From Trachythela sp. YZ-2020 (taxonomy: Eukaryota; Cnidaria; Anthozoa; Malacalcyonacea; Clavulariidae), in the NCBI GenBank assembly GCA_016169945.1, contig JADLSH010000236.1:1-64000 (forward strand): a stretch of 64,000 nucleotides of DNA, written 5' to 3'. Positions 61,401-64,000 of the stretch are shown here, in pieces. Under the pieces are notes generated by a model. The model made no database searches and was not told the DNA's origin. It saw nothing but the letters and a program-made list of their open reading frames with translations. The position numbers and the translations under genes were made by a program. Numbering within the stretch: the first letter of the stretch is position 1; each line of letters begins with the position of its first letter.

Positions 61401-63136
61401 ATTAAAATACCTATTACCCACACTGTAAAGCATTCATCACTGATTTTATATAACCTCCTTCCCATCCGAGGGTTTTTACACTCACAACTATTGTCATCTG
61501 AGGTTAAGAGTGAGTAGAATTATGTAAAACTAAATCATATTTTAAACTAAATTTGCAAACGTTGGCTTGTGTGTATTTATCCAGATACCCTCTTTCCCTA
61601 ACACAGTTGTCAACGTGTTCTACTTATTCCATATTATATAGTGGCAACGGTTTCGTTTAACCAAAGCGCATACCGTGTCAGTGAAGACGTGGGATCCTCC
61701 GCTATTTGGGTGGAATTGAAGAACGACTTACAACTTAACGCAGAAGTGAGGTACGTATATTCAACGTATACAATAAATAGCATTTAAGGAATTGTAATGG
61801 AATACTTATTTGTAGGGACGGATTTATACTGTGTGGGGGGGGGCGATGCAGGGGACTCTTTACATTCCAAGACAACCATGATCCACCCTGCCTCGGTTGA
61901 CGTTGCCCGCTCATCGCACCGCCCCCCTTAACAGATCAAGCTGTATACATCCCTGCTTATTTATACCTATCGGTGCCCAAATTCAGTAAAAACGCTACGG
62001 AGCAGCAGATTGTGGTCAACTTCAGAAGTGTTGCAATCAAATTAAACTAAACCTACAAGACTATTGTATTTATAATAATAAGAAGAATAAGAATAATAAA
62101 AAGGCTTAACATTATTTTTCTCACTGTATAACATCATCTGCTGTACCTATTGACGAATTCTACTTTAGGGTCGAGGTTTATAACTTCCCGGATACTGCTA
62201 AAACCCCAGCAGACTATACATTTGCAAGTGTTTCAACTATACTAACTTTCCGCGGTGGTGAAACAAAACTTCTGCCAATTTATTACAATGTTATTGATGA
62301 TGATAATGTTGAGAACGAAGAAAGTTTCTATGGTTTGATAAATGCAGATGGTACTACTGTCGTTGCTGTGGAGCCGCTGTTGGTTAAAGGATATATTGAG
62401 GATAATGATGGTGAGATGTTTAAATCTTTTCGATGAATTGTTTGAAAAAATATTCGCTCTTTTCAAGCATATTCATGCTTCATTTCCAAATAACGGGACC
62501 AATTTACATATCTTATGTGGCAACTATTCCTAGCCCTTACTATCCTAATCTCAATTTAACCAAATCTTAACCGTTATCCAGCACGGATCCGAGCCAAATC
62601 TTCTCCCTAATCCCTACCCTTATCCTGATCCCAATCTAATCCTTAATCCTTATCCTTATGTTTACCTCAATCTTAACCCTAATGCTAACCCTAAGATTAC
62701 TTACCCTAACCCCAATTCCAACCTAATTACGTAAAATGTGCACCAATGTTATTATGAGGTAATTTCGGAACATGTGTATGAAAGGTCAACAAACATTACA
62801 TTGTCAGAGTAAGGTTAGGTTAAGAGTAGAGTATGGATATGCATATATGGAACAAATTTGATGGTAAAATTATCTGTATTTGAATTGGAAGAAAACTAAT
62901 ATGGAAAGTGAAACAATATTTTGGTTATTAAGATAAATCTTTCCACATTCTTTATCCGATGCAATAAATTATGTTAAAGATTTATAGTTTTTATATCACG
63001 TAATCATTGCATTTTTCCATGCAGTCGCCATTAATATTGTTGGATTTACCCAAAACCAGTATACTGTGAACGAGAACCAGGATGCTGTTGTGGAAGTTCA
63101 ACTGCAAAACAGTCTGGCTGTATCTGTGACTGTGAG
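25415..63136 (+). CDS. Giant multi-Calx-beta extracellular protein (gene model, 36 coding exons, 3' end outside window)
   Basis: The first coding exon (25423-27538) is followed by 35 Calx-beta half-exons from 36207 to 63136. They total 8015 nt of coding sequence in the window, about 2670 residues, and the gene continues to the right. Every junction is GT/AG and every phase agrees. The layout is signal peptide, ~680-residue novel region, then 17 complete Calx-beta domains and half of an 18th. Calx-beta is a Ca2+-binding beta-sandwich found in Na/Ca exchangers, integrin beta4, FREM/FRAS1, ADGRV1 and sponge aggregation factors. The long tandem array and signal peptide indicate a very long secreted or surface rod stabilised by calcium. 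The join between the first exon and domain 1 crosses an 8.7-kb intron and rests on phase agreement only. The C-terminal anchor, if any, is not visible, so adhesion GPCR, aggregation-factor-like or new family all remain possible. Confidence 0.85.
25423..27538 (+). CDS. First coding exon: signal peptide and ~680-residue novel N-terminal region
   Basis: The acceptor ttctgtttcgtag at 25414 is followed by 8 nt of leader and the ATG. The N-terminus [20 protein letters not shown] with a following VLTA is a signal peptide. One uninterrupted exon of 2116 nt then encodes a region with no family I recognise. Residues about 60-215 align with the N-terminal domain of the minus-strand mucin-like gene. Similar helical units recur later: [20 protein letters not shown] (about 485-505), [19 protein letters not shown] (about 525-545) and [20 protein letters not shown] (about 630-650). 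A middle part (about 250-420) looks different, more beta-like. Sequons such as NMS, NVS and NRT are present. The donor TTGCT|gtaagt is in phase 1; reading on into the intron gives only a short, meaningless extension. Confidence 0.9.
27790..27895 (+). repeat. G-rich minisatellite with unique flank, left end of a composite foldback
   Basis: The unique block gggctatctttaaaacaggg is followed by about ten units of ggaacgggg / ggaatggg. The exact inverted counterpart lies at 34464-34617. The G-runs could fold into quadruplexes. Confidence 0.85.
28181..31066. repeat. Inverted pair of ~270-bp arms, 2.3 kb apart
   Basis: 28181-28451 and 30794-31066 are inverted copies (for example gtgtcgtacataacacgaca at the left against tgtcgtgttatgtacgacac at the right; caacttgcgtatacaatttg at the left). 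They differ by a few substitutions, one of which makes a consensus splice-donor-like cag|gtaagt on the minus strand of the right arm. The 2.3 kb between them is AT-rich and includes the hairpin at 28841-28945. Confidence 0.85.
28841..28945. repeat. Compact hairpin repeat (aacaattattcgcc ... ggcgaataattgtt)
   Basis: A nested palindrome: outer stem aacaattattcgcc / ggcgaataattgtt and inner stem ggtgaatattcacc, repeated in both orientations. The adjoining block tagtataaattttgcatatg (28948 on) recurs inverted at about 29970-29992, suggesting that this hairpin is one end of a ~1.1-kb element. Repeats with such a core are common in marine invertebrate genomes. Confidence 0.8.
31434..34277. repeat. 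2.8-kb near-perfect palindrome
   Basis: The left arm (31434 to about 32664) and right arm (about 32820 to 34277) are inverted copies; long parts are nearly identical. The spacer is about 155 bp. For example, gccctgcgcacatgtggttt at 31709 returns inverted near 33975, and the frames at 32281-32523 (+) and 33190-32948 (-) translate identically for 78 residues. Each arm contains several degenerate repeats of a unit with gaatggattttgcgcaaat. No plausible protein is encoded. Confidence 0.9.
34464..34617 (+). repeat. C-rich minisatellite, right end of a composite foldback
   Basis: About twelve units of a 6-12-bp motif ccattccccgtt and variants, ending in ccctgttttaaagatagccc, the inverted copy of the block at 27808. 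Open frames of Pro/Phe/Ser or Gly/Asn/Glu repeats here are by-products. Confidence 0.85.
34827..35574. mobile_element. TIR element with gcgccgctcccgattaa subrepeats (~750 bp)
   Basis: The left end tgtaaatgctcgttttagcg and the right end cgctaaaacgagcatttacg are inverted repeats. Both sides carry tandem copies of attaagcgccgctcccg (two at the left, about five at the right), a marked GC contrast with the surroundings. There is no transposase; it is a non-autonomous element. Confidence 0.85.
36207..37057 (+). CDS. Calx-beta domain 1 (exons 36207-36318 and 36828-37057)
   Basis: Residues about 706-819. The A exon gives [18 protein letters not shown] and the strand ending VVEVK; the B exon gives [18 protein letters not shown], the loop [13 protein letters not shown] and the closing acidic HDDD, the expected Ca2+-binding end. 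This is the first domain after the novel N-terminal region; its acceptor (ttattttcag) is in phase 1, as required by the donor at 27538. The intron inside the domain carries a tRNA-like sequence (36505-36560). Confidence 0.9.
36505..36560 (+). repeat. tRNA-like (SINE-type) remnant
   Basis: ggctagttcaaatggcagag followed by cg and an anticodon-arm-like tcagg-ctagcaa-ccttga (loop would present AGC), then ctacgggtatac where a T-arm should be. The B-box is broken and the acceptor stem missing, so it is a tRNA-derived SINE or pseudogene. Confidence 0.5.
37100..37145 (+). repeat. Half copy of the 24649-24960 MITE family
   Basis: aacttcgacgtttcgagcga followed by agacccttcgcctggaaat matches the arms of the palindromic element at 24649-24960. 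Only one arm is clear. It lies in the intron between Calx-beta domains 1 and 2. Confidence 0.75.
37811..38723 (+). CDS. Calx-beta domain 2 (exons 37811-37919 and 38503-38723)
   Basis: Residues about 820-929. A exon: [17 protein letters not shown] to NIAVR; B exon: [24 protein letters not shown], the turn [14 protein letters not shown] and the end EDDD. The phase pattern is 1-2-1. The first strand (SISWQVP) is less canonical than in the other domains. The 583-nt internal intron shows no structure of note. Confidence 0.9.
39090..39786 (+). CDS. Calx-beta domain 3 (exons 39090-39201 and 39545-39786)
   Basis: Residues about 930-1047. A exon: [18 protein letters not shown] to TTIVHIR; B exon: [31 protein letters not shown] and LDDD. 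The B exon is one of the two longest (242 nt) because of an insertion before the last strand ([17 protein letters not shown]). Confidence 0.9.
40304..43359 (+). CDS. Calx-beta domain 4 (exons 40304-40412 and 43130-43359), split by a 2.7-kb intron
   Basis: Residues about 1048-1160. A exon: [18 protein letters not shown] to RPVEIG; B exon: [32 protein letters not shown] and IDND. The internal intron is the largest inside any domain, because it carries the 64-bp minisatellite 40642-42616. The B-exon donor is GATA|gttagt, and the final 19 nt of this exon are the first copy of the tandem repeat 43341-43615. Confidence 0.9.
40642..42616 (+). repeat. 64-bp minisatellite (about 22 units) interrupted by a TIR element
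   Basis: The period is exactly 64 bp where measured (for example 40691 to 40755). The unit contains tgactaactgctttaggtcg and gtccaagcacgtttacacta. Units vary at a few sites (cctagttcag, cttgttcaat, ggtggtagat), and units 42070-42520 alternate between two types, suggesting a 128-bp higher-order step. A 514-bp element splits the array at 41482/41997. Confidence 0.9.
41483..41996. mobile_element. 514-bp TIR element with TTA duplication (Harbinger-like MITE) nested in the minisatellite
   Basis: The ends aggctcgatcaaacgagaac and ttctcgtttgatcgggcct are inverted repeats; TTA is duplicated at 41480-41482 and 41997-41999. Removing it restores the unit cacgtttacactac, proving the insertion. The subterminal regions are full of acttgcgatgacttgcg motifs in both orientations. 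It contains an X-box-like gttaccatagcaac at 41777-41790. No transposase. Confidence 0.9.
43341..43615 (+). repeat. 36-bp tandem repeat spanning an exon end and its splice donor (8 copies)
   Basis: The unit accattattgataatgatag plus ttagtattggtttatt starts at 43341, inside the coding end of domain 4 B exon (ACCATTATTGATAATGATA), and repeats every 36 bp with one a/g change in copy 5; the last copy (43593-43615) is partial. Each of the 8 copies has the same potential donor; only the first is usable without meeting a TAG stop at once. Confidence 0.95.
43747..44327 (+). CDS. Calx-beta domain 5 (exons 43747-43864 and 44092-44327)
   Basis: Residues about 1161-1278. A exon (118 nt, the longest A exon): [18 protein letters not shown] to TNVNVR; B exon: [33 protein letters not shown] and TDDD. 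The donor of the B exon is GATG|gtaatt. The following 871-nt intron is Pu/Py-skewed, with C-rich (44360-44420) and G-rich (45030-45040) tracts, but has no certain element. Confidence 0.9.
45199..45969 (+). CDS. Calx-beta domain 6 (exons 45199-45307 and 45752-45969)
   Basis: Residues about 1279-1387. A exon: [18 protein letters not shown] to SSVIVR; B exon: [32 protein letters not shown] and NDND. The B exon has no ATG-started frame of its own and would be missed by simple ORF searches; it was found by the splice pattern and the domain motif. Confidence 0.9.
46625..47558 (+). CDS. Calx-beta domain 7 (exons 46625-46733 and 47332-47558)
   Basis: Residues about 1388-1499. A exon: [18 protein letters not shown] to IGVTVR; B exon: [32 protein letters not shown] and VDDD. 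The internal intron contains a weak inverted repeat around 47067-47219 (catggcaaac / gtttgccatg) that is too imperfect to call an element. Confidence 0.9.
48069..49279 (+). CDS. Calx-beta domain 8 (exons 48069-48177 and 49047-49279)
   Basis: Residues about 1500-1613. A exon after an AAG acceptor (ttttttccaag): [18 protein letters not shown] to DPTSVR; B exon: [32 protein letters not shown] and IDND. The usual EG turn of the A exon is replaced by SGNET, which is also an N-glycosylation sequon. The internal intron carries the TIR element 48601-49000. Confidence 0.88.
48601..49000. mobile_element. TIR element (tactcccccgcatata ends), 400 bp
   Basis: tactcccccgcatataagct at the left and tgcatatgcgggggaatata at the right are inverted ends. 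Inner parts contain ggcgccagcgcttatatccg and ggcgcgcgcctatataaacg. No coding capacity. It fills most of the intron inside domain 8 and ends about 47 bp from the next exon. Confidence 0.75.
49395..49677. mobile_element. TIR element (ttcagggttcgtac ends), 283 bp
   Basis: ttcagggttcgtac (49395-49408) and gtacgaaccctgaa (49664-49677) form exact 14-bp inverted ends. Inside are repeated ttttccaggg / ccaggacttt motifs. It is a non-autonomous element in the intron between domains 8 and 9. Confidence 0.85.
50072..50546 (+). CDS. Calx-beta domain 9 (exons 50072-50180 and 50323-50546)
   Basis: Residues about 1614-1724. A exon: [18 protein letters not shown] to TQVSAT; B exon: [33 protein letters not shown] and VDND. 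The internal intron (142 nt) is the shortest of the gene. Confidence 0.9.
50921..51553 (+). CDS. Calx-beta domain 10 (exons 50921-51029 and 51324-51553)
   Basis: Residues about 1725-1837. A exon: [18 protein letters not shown] to TTVQAR; B exon: [32 protein letters not shown] and TDND. NIT in RRNITIVDD is a sequon next to the Ca2+-binding turn. The donor is GACC|gtgagt. Confidence 0.9.
51590..51790. repeat. Interspersed repeat with multiple gaaacat / gtttccc motifs
   Basis: A stretch between domains 10 and 11 with repeated blocks cagaaacattg, catgtttccc, gggaaacgttgggg and catgtttccccaaca in both orientations. The pattern suggests a diverged inverted-repeat element; its ends could not be fixed. 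Confidence 0.45.
52007..53588 (+). CDS. Calx-beta domain 11, variant subtype (exons 52007-52121 and 53356-53588)
   Basis: Residues about 1838-1953. A exon (115 nt): [18 protein letters not shown] to RNVQFR; B exon: [18 protein letters not shown], then [27 protein letters not shown] and IDND. The FNIG.GN signature replaces the usual TF.PG and is shared only with domain 15. The donor TTCAG|gtttat is non-consensus after GT. The internal intron holds a Penelope-like fragment and a foldback element. Confidence 0.88.
52200..52845 (+). mobile_element. Penelope-like element 3' fragment (GIY-YIG end, decayed)
   Basis: Plus-strand motifs in order: [38 protein letters not shown], a Cys-rich [27 protein letters not shown], then after a frameshift [20 protein letters not shown] and [14 protein letters not shown], and finally [11 protein letters not shown] and [16 protein letters not shown] in other frames. 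This order is that of the C-terminus of Penelope-like retroelements with a GIY-YIG nuclease domain. At least three frame changes and stops make it inactive. It starts soon after the splice donor at 52121. Confidence 0.85.
52846..52957. mobile_element. Small foldback repeat (ggccggttgtatcaaagg)
   Basis: ggccggttgtatcaaaggtg at the left and cacctttgatacaaccggtc at the right, with nested gtggata / tatccac repeats between them. It lies directly against the Penelope-like fragment. A MITE of unknown superfamily. Confidence 0.85.
53611..53670 (+). repeat. tRNA-derived SINE-like sequence
   Basis: A Pol III B-box-like ggtttgattcc at 53653-53663 follows gaatcgccgggccgca, as in the T-arm side of a tRNA. 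The A-box side (gtctcgcttgatatagaact) is diverged. It is probably a SINE remnant in the intron after domain 11. Confidence 0.4.
54340..54980. mobile_element. ~640-bp foldback element with X-box-like motifs
   Basis: Long imperfect inverted arms: 54500-54545 (tgctatggtaacaatgacgt, atatggccgacatttt) against 54800-54845 (aatatcggccatattgaaac, gtcattgttactatagcaac), extending outward through acttgttag / aacaagt blocks. The loop is AT-rich. No coding capacity. It lies between domains 11 and 12; a solo arm is near 16174. Confidence 0.75.
55160..55999 (+). CDS. Calx-beta domain 12 (exons 55160-55268 and 55782-55999)
   Basis: Residues about 1954-2062. A exon: [18 protein letters not shown] to REVTAR; B exon: [33 protein letters not shown] and VDND. 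NQD replaces the usual DDD/NDD in the first turn, a small change at a predicted Ca2+ site. The B-exon acceptor is immediately preceded by a MITE fragment (55718-55760). Confidence 0.9.
55718..55760 (+). repeat. MITE fragment (24649-24960 family) next to a splice acceptor
   Basis: aacttcgacgttttgagcga followed by aagcccttctttga matches the arm of the palindromic family. The exon of domain 12 starts only about 20 bp further on, so the insertion lies in or next to the branch-point/polypyrimidine region. Confidence 0.7.
56283..56827 (+). CDS. Calx-beta domain 13 (exons 56283-56391 and 56601-56827)
   Basis: Residues about 2063-2174. A exon: [18 protein letters not shown] to VPITFV; B exon: [32 protein letters not shown] and KDDD. 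A short 209-nt intron lies inside the domain. The intron before it (56000-56282) is G/T-rich with loose ggtgttggtg repeats. Confidence 0.9.
57157..58537 (+). CDS. Calx-beta domain 14 (exons 57157-57265 and 58305-58537)
   Basis: Residues about 2175-2288. A exon: [18 protein letters not shown] to TTATVT; B exon: [39 protein letters not shown] and IDDDD. The 1039-nt internal intron is largely occupied by the THAP-containing TIR element 57418-57891. Confidence 0.9.
57418..57891. mobile_element. 474-bp TIR element with a THAP-domain remnant
   Basis: Left arm aattcaccttttcgactcta... (57418 to about 57530) and right arm (about 57785-57891) are inverted repeats of over 100 bp, with acacgtgttgcaaacacgtg near each end. 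Inside, from 57533 on the plus strand, is a short frame that looks like the start of a THAP zinc finger: [19 protein letters not shown] (C-x4-C), then after a 1-nt shift a [14 protein letters not shown] segment with the conserved Trp, ending at a TAA at 57711. THAP domains occur in P-element-like transposases, so this is probably a deletion derivative of such a transposon. Confidence 0.75.
59474..60177 (+). CDS. Calx-beta domain 15, variant subtype (exons 59474-59588 and 59942-60177)
   Basis: Residues about 2289-2405. A exon (115 nt): [18 protein letters not shown] to RQLTFR; B exon: [18 protein letters not shown], then [27 protein letters not shown] and QDND. It shares the 115-nt A exon, the SP.D[YF] start and the FNIG.GN motif with domain 11. 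The intron before it (58538-59473) shows a loose direct repeat at 58568-58670 and aagaaagaaagaaagag at 59050, nothing else. Confidence 0.88.
60828..61388 (+). CDS. Calx-beta domain 16 (exons 60828-60936 and 61162-61388)
   Basis: Residues about 2406-2517. Both exons use AAG acceptors (tctgcttgaag, ttgaaaataag), the second with a poor polypyrimidine tract. A exon: [18 protein letters not shown] to REVTIR; B exon: [32 protein letters not shown] and IDTD. The final acidic motif is D-T-D instead of D-D/N-D, and the inner turn is NDL, so Ca2+ binding may be weaker here. Confidence 0.87.
61642..62410 (+). CDS. Calx-beta domain 17 (exons 61642-61750 and 62169-62410)
   Basis: Residues about 2518-2634. 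A exon: [18 protein letters not shown] to LNAEVR; B exon: [32 protein letters not shown] and EDND. The B exon is 242 nt, with a longer loop [14 protein letters not shown] before the last strand. Confidence 0.9.
61815..61952. repeat. Imperfect foldback with G- and C-rich arms
   Basis: agggacggatttatactgtg and a G-run at the left face tgtatacatccct and a C-run (gcaccgcccccctt) at the right. It looks like a small decayed MITE in the intron inside domain 17. Confidence 0.5.
62560..62730 (+). repeat. Degenerate C/T/A-rich repeat (taaccct / aatcctt)
   Basis: Many irregular copies of taaccctaa, aatccttatc and similar words, loosely resembling an eroded telomere-type repeat. Located between domains 17 and 18. 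Not a clean array. Confidence 0.6.
63025..63136 (+). CDS. Calx-beta domain 18, first half only (exon 63025-63136)
   Basis: Residues from about 2635. A exon: [18 protein letters not shown] to VSVTVR, phase 1 to 2, with donor GTGAG|gtaatg. The matching B exon is not present in 63137-64000, so the gene continues beyond the window. Confidence 0.88.
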
Positions 63137-64000
63137 GTAATGTTACTGTGAATATTATCAATGTTCAAAGTTCGGCTCGATACTCTGGTTTAATGAGTTC
63201 AATCCCCGAACAAATTACTTCTTTTCGTCACCATATTAAAAAAATCGGGCTGGCGGGCCCTGGTTACGAGGTTGACGTTTCAGCACTCCGAACAAGGAAC
63301 TGGGTTGCGTCGTTAGATCACCCCTGATGAAGACACTACAGTATACTGGAGTATTGCAATGTTGGGTAGTGAATGTGGTTTGTCCGGGATAGCATTCAGC
63401 ATCAAACCAGAGAAACGAACGTTTGATCAACGAGTATACATAACATTTTGAATTCTTAGTTTGAAGTGAAAAATCATTGAATCAAAAGTTCGTAAAAAGT
63501 ATGTGAAGCCTGCAGTTAACTTATCCAATAGATAAGCTTAAAATAGAAAATTAGTGAGATCAATCATTAAAAAACAAACAAATTTTTTAAATATGAATTG
63601 TTGCGATAGATCATGCAAATCCCATATACCACGTTTTCGTCCAGGAAGCATCCCAATGACAAGTAGGATCACGGTCTGCTAAAATGTCATGGCTTGCATC
63701 AGATCTAGCTGCTGTAATGTGAAAATATGATATGGACTGTGGCCAAGAAAGAGTTTAATTTATACATATTGACTTTGTGAGAGAATAGTATTTGATGTAT
63801 GCTTCGAAGTTTCGTAGTCCAGCATAAAAACAGAAAGTTCGTAGTTTTTCCAGTGCTACCATCCTTTAATGAATACTTAACCAAAGTGATTGGCCGAGTG
63901 CCACTCATCAAAGTAGTGACGTTGATCAAAATGTTATCGTAAAGTAGAAATCTTTTCCCATATTTATGCAAACTTGTGCACGGTGAAGACAATGATTTTA
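63137..64000 (+). other. Intron inside Calx-beta domain 18 (continues past the window)
   Basis: It contains a TIR-type repeat at 63170-63425 (tactctggttt at the left, aaaccagaga at the right) of the same family as 6135-6270. The rest, 63430-64000, has no exon-like segment or repeat that I can support. Confidence 0.6.
63170..63425. mobile_element. TIR repeat (copy of the 6135-6270 family)
   Basis: Left end gctcgatactctggtttaat and right end catcaaaccagagaaacgaa are inverted. The internal block cccctgatgaagacactaca has a counterpart on the minus strand of 6190-6257. No coding capacity. Confidence 0.6.

Noticed and set aside
1..64000. CRISPR array or prokaryotic operon
   Set aside because: Tandem arrays here (36 bp and 64 bp) have no unique spacers, and the gene structure is clearly spliced eukaryotic.

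Overview
The window is AT-rich eukaryotic DNA from an animal, most likely a sponge, a cnidarian or another marine invertebrate. The evidence is spliceosomal introns with GT/AG borders, extracellular proteins built from animal-type modules (Calx-beta, mucin-like stalks), fragments of non-LTR and Penelope-like retroelements, and many short inverted-repeat elements. No bacterial-style operon, CRISPR array or intact tRNA/rRNA gene was seen. I cannot name the species.

Two genes can be modelled exon by exon, and they are transcribed away from each other. On the minus strand (13052 down to 5898) is an 867-residue type I membrane protein: signal peptide, a new ~200-residue N-terminal domain, a ~470-residue Ser/Thr-rich mucin-like stalk, four tiny phase-1 exons, one transmembrane helix and an 84-residue tail. 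On the plus strand (25415 to beyond the right edge) is a very large secreted or cell-surface protein: a single 2.1-kb first coding exon (signal peptide plus ~680 residues of unknown fold), then at least 17 complete Calx-beta domains and the first half of an 18th. Every Calx-beta domain is made from an A exon (109-118 nt, phase 1 to 2) and a B exon (218-242 nt, phase 2 to 1). All 35 such exons join in frame; the gene runs off the window.

The most interesting observation is that the N-terminal regions of these two otherwise unlike proteins are homologous to each other. A divergent gene pair therefore encodes a mucin-like membrane protein and a giant Calx-beta protein that share a recognition-like domain I do not recognise. 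Sponge aggregation factors are known Calx-beta-rich extracellular proteins, and ADGRV1/VLGR1 is another Calx-beta-rich family. Neither is known to me to carry this N-terminal region, so the assignment to a family is left open.

Layout: 1-5.9 kb, intergenic with one MITE; 5.9-13.05 kb, minus-strand mucin-like gene; 13.05-25.4 kb, intergenic with MITEs, three LINE fragments, a possible 5' UTR exon of the plus gene and two possible exons of a third minus-strand gene; 25.4-27.5 kb, first coding exon of the Calx-beta gene; 27.5-36.2 kb, an 8.7-kb intron filled by nested inverted repeats, including a 2.8-kb palindrome; 36.2-63.1 kb, Calx-beta exons with introns carrying minisatellites, MITEs, a Penelope-like fragment and a THAP-containing TIR element; 63.1-64 kb, intron.
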